Below are positions 4,657-5,014 of a stretch of 5,014 bases of DNA, piece after piece. The stretch's first letter is position 1. Every line of letters begins with the position of its first letter. Origin of the DNA: an uncultured Coriobacteriaceae bacterium (GTDB lineage: Bacteria > Actinomycetota > Coriobacteriia > Coriobacteriales > Atopobiaceae). The stretch lies in contig CACXFF010000259.1 of assembly GCA_902766805.1 (NCBI GenBank), positions 1-5,014 of the forward strand. The letters are read 5' to 3'. A program made the position numbers and the translations under genes. The notes under the pieces are model-generated. The model was not told where the DNA came from. It saw nothing but the letters and a program-made list of their open reading frames with translations, and made no database searches.

Positions 4657-5014
4657 ATGCCTAGCTGGAACATACATACCGCGCAAGCCGAACGCCTCTT
4701 GGCCACACCGGGCCCGGAGGCCTTGGGCGTGTCTGACGCCAACGCGTTCCTCTTTGGCAATTACCTGCCCGACGTCTACGTGGGCTACATGGTGCCCGAC
4801 GCCGCGATGCGCATCGACTACCGCATCACCCACGTCGCCAACGCCAACCTCATCCCGGTGCCCGATCTCGACCGTTTCTGGGATGACTACTACCTCGACC
4901 GCTCGCGGCACGCGCGCCTGCGGGGCGTCGATGCGAGCCTGTTCCTCGGCGCGTGGGCCCACTTGGCCTGCGACCGCTGCTACAACGCGGGCTTCCGGCG
5001 CTTCTACCTCACGC
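4657..5014 (+). CDS. zinc-dependent phospholipase C-like protein, N-terminal part (3' end outside window)
   Basis: The frame runs from ATG 4657 to the window edge, giving 119 residues. The beginning MPSWNIHTAQAERLL, then ANAFLFGNYLPDVYVGY (29-44), RITHVANAN (56-64) and FLGAWAHLACDRCYN (96-110) match the pattern of small bacterial proteins annotated as zinc-dependent phospholipase C family: a Trp and His close to the N-terminus, a GN-x-x-PD motif, an isolated His, and an H-x3-D pair. His7, Asp39, His59, His102 and Asp106 are the plausible metal ligands. In zinc phospholipase C itself the N-terminal Trp binds zinc after signal cleavage; here Trp4 follows Met directly and no signal peptide is seen, so a cytoplasmic hydrolase is more likely than a secreted lipase. 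Substrate is unknown. An in-frame GTG at 4609 was rejected because the conserved MPSW start would then be internal. Confidence 0.65.
   Translation, partial: MPSWNIHTAQAERLLATPGPEALGVSDANAFLFGNYLPDVYVGYMVPDAAMRIDYRITHVANANLIPVPDLDRFWDDYYLDRSRHARLRGVDASLFLGAWAHLACDRCYNAGFRRFYLT

Noticed and set aside
3025..4962. 645-residue open frame on - covering the cysteine desulfidase gene
   Set aside because: Low-complexity His/Arg/Ala/Gly translation typical of the frame opposite a GC-rich coding region; the + strand gene has clear family motifs and a ribosome site.

Overview
The window is G+C-rich bacterial DNA, roughly two thirds G+C by eye. It has compact intergenic gaps, purine-rich Shine-Dalgarno sites and strong GC bias at third codon positions. 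Protein content (a DUF2252 protein, an HdeD/DUF308 membrane protein, an Fe-S L-cysteine desulfidase, and a zinc-phospholipase-C-like protein beginning MPSWNIH) fits an anaerobic gut or oral actinobacterium of the Coriobacteriia (Collinsella/Olsenella type). That placement is an inference from gene content and composition; there is no rRNA or other marker here to confirm it.

Layout: (1) bases 1-339 hold the C-terminal end of a DUF2252 gene on +, closed by a strong intrinsic terminator at 360-405. (2) Bases 447-1625 on - encode a single-pass membrane protein with a very basic cytoplasmic N-terminus, a Thr/Ala/Ser linker and an extracytoplasmic transglutaminase-like domain with an intact Cys-His-Asp triad. 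(3) A 299-base divergent intergenic region (1626-1924), visibly poorer in G+C in its middle, contains an interrupted palindrome just before the next gene's ribosome binding site. (4) Bases 1925-2485 on + encode a six-helix HdeD/DUF308 membrane protein. It converges on (5) a 95-residue, two-helix membrane protein with a basic tail (2630-2917, -), with a perfect 12-bp hairpin between them. (6) After a second divergent region, 3175-4551 on + encodes L-cysteine desulfidase (CyuA family). (7) From 4657 to the window end on + is the N-terminal part of a zinc-dependent phospholipase C-like protein whose start has no Shine-Dalgarno but a -10-like hexamer right next to it.

No two neighbouring genes are clearly co-transcribed. 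Strands run + - + - + +, and each gene seems to have its own leader, so this reads as single-gene units rather than a pathway operon. Three of the six proteins are membrane proteins. The only confidently assignable metabolic step is breakdown of L-cysteine to pyruvate, ammonia and sulfide. I see no mobile element, CRISPR array, tRNA or rRNA, and nothing that amounts to a new multi-gene system. The points most worth a second look are the operator-like palindrome, the near-leaderless start and the tethered transglutaminase-like protein.
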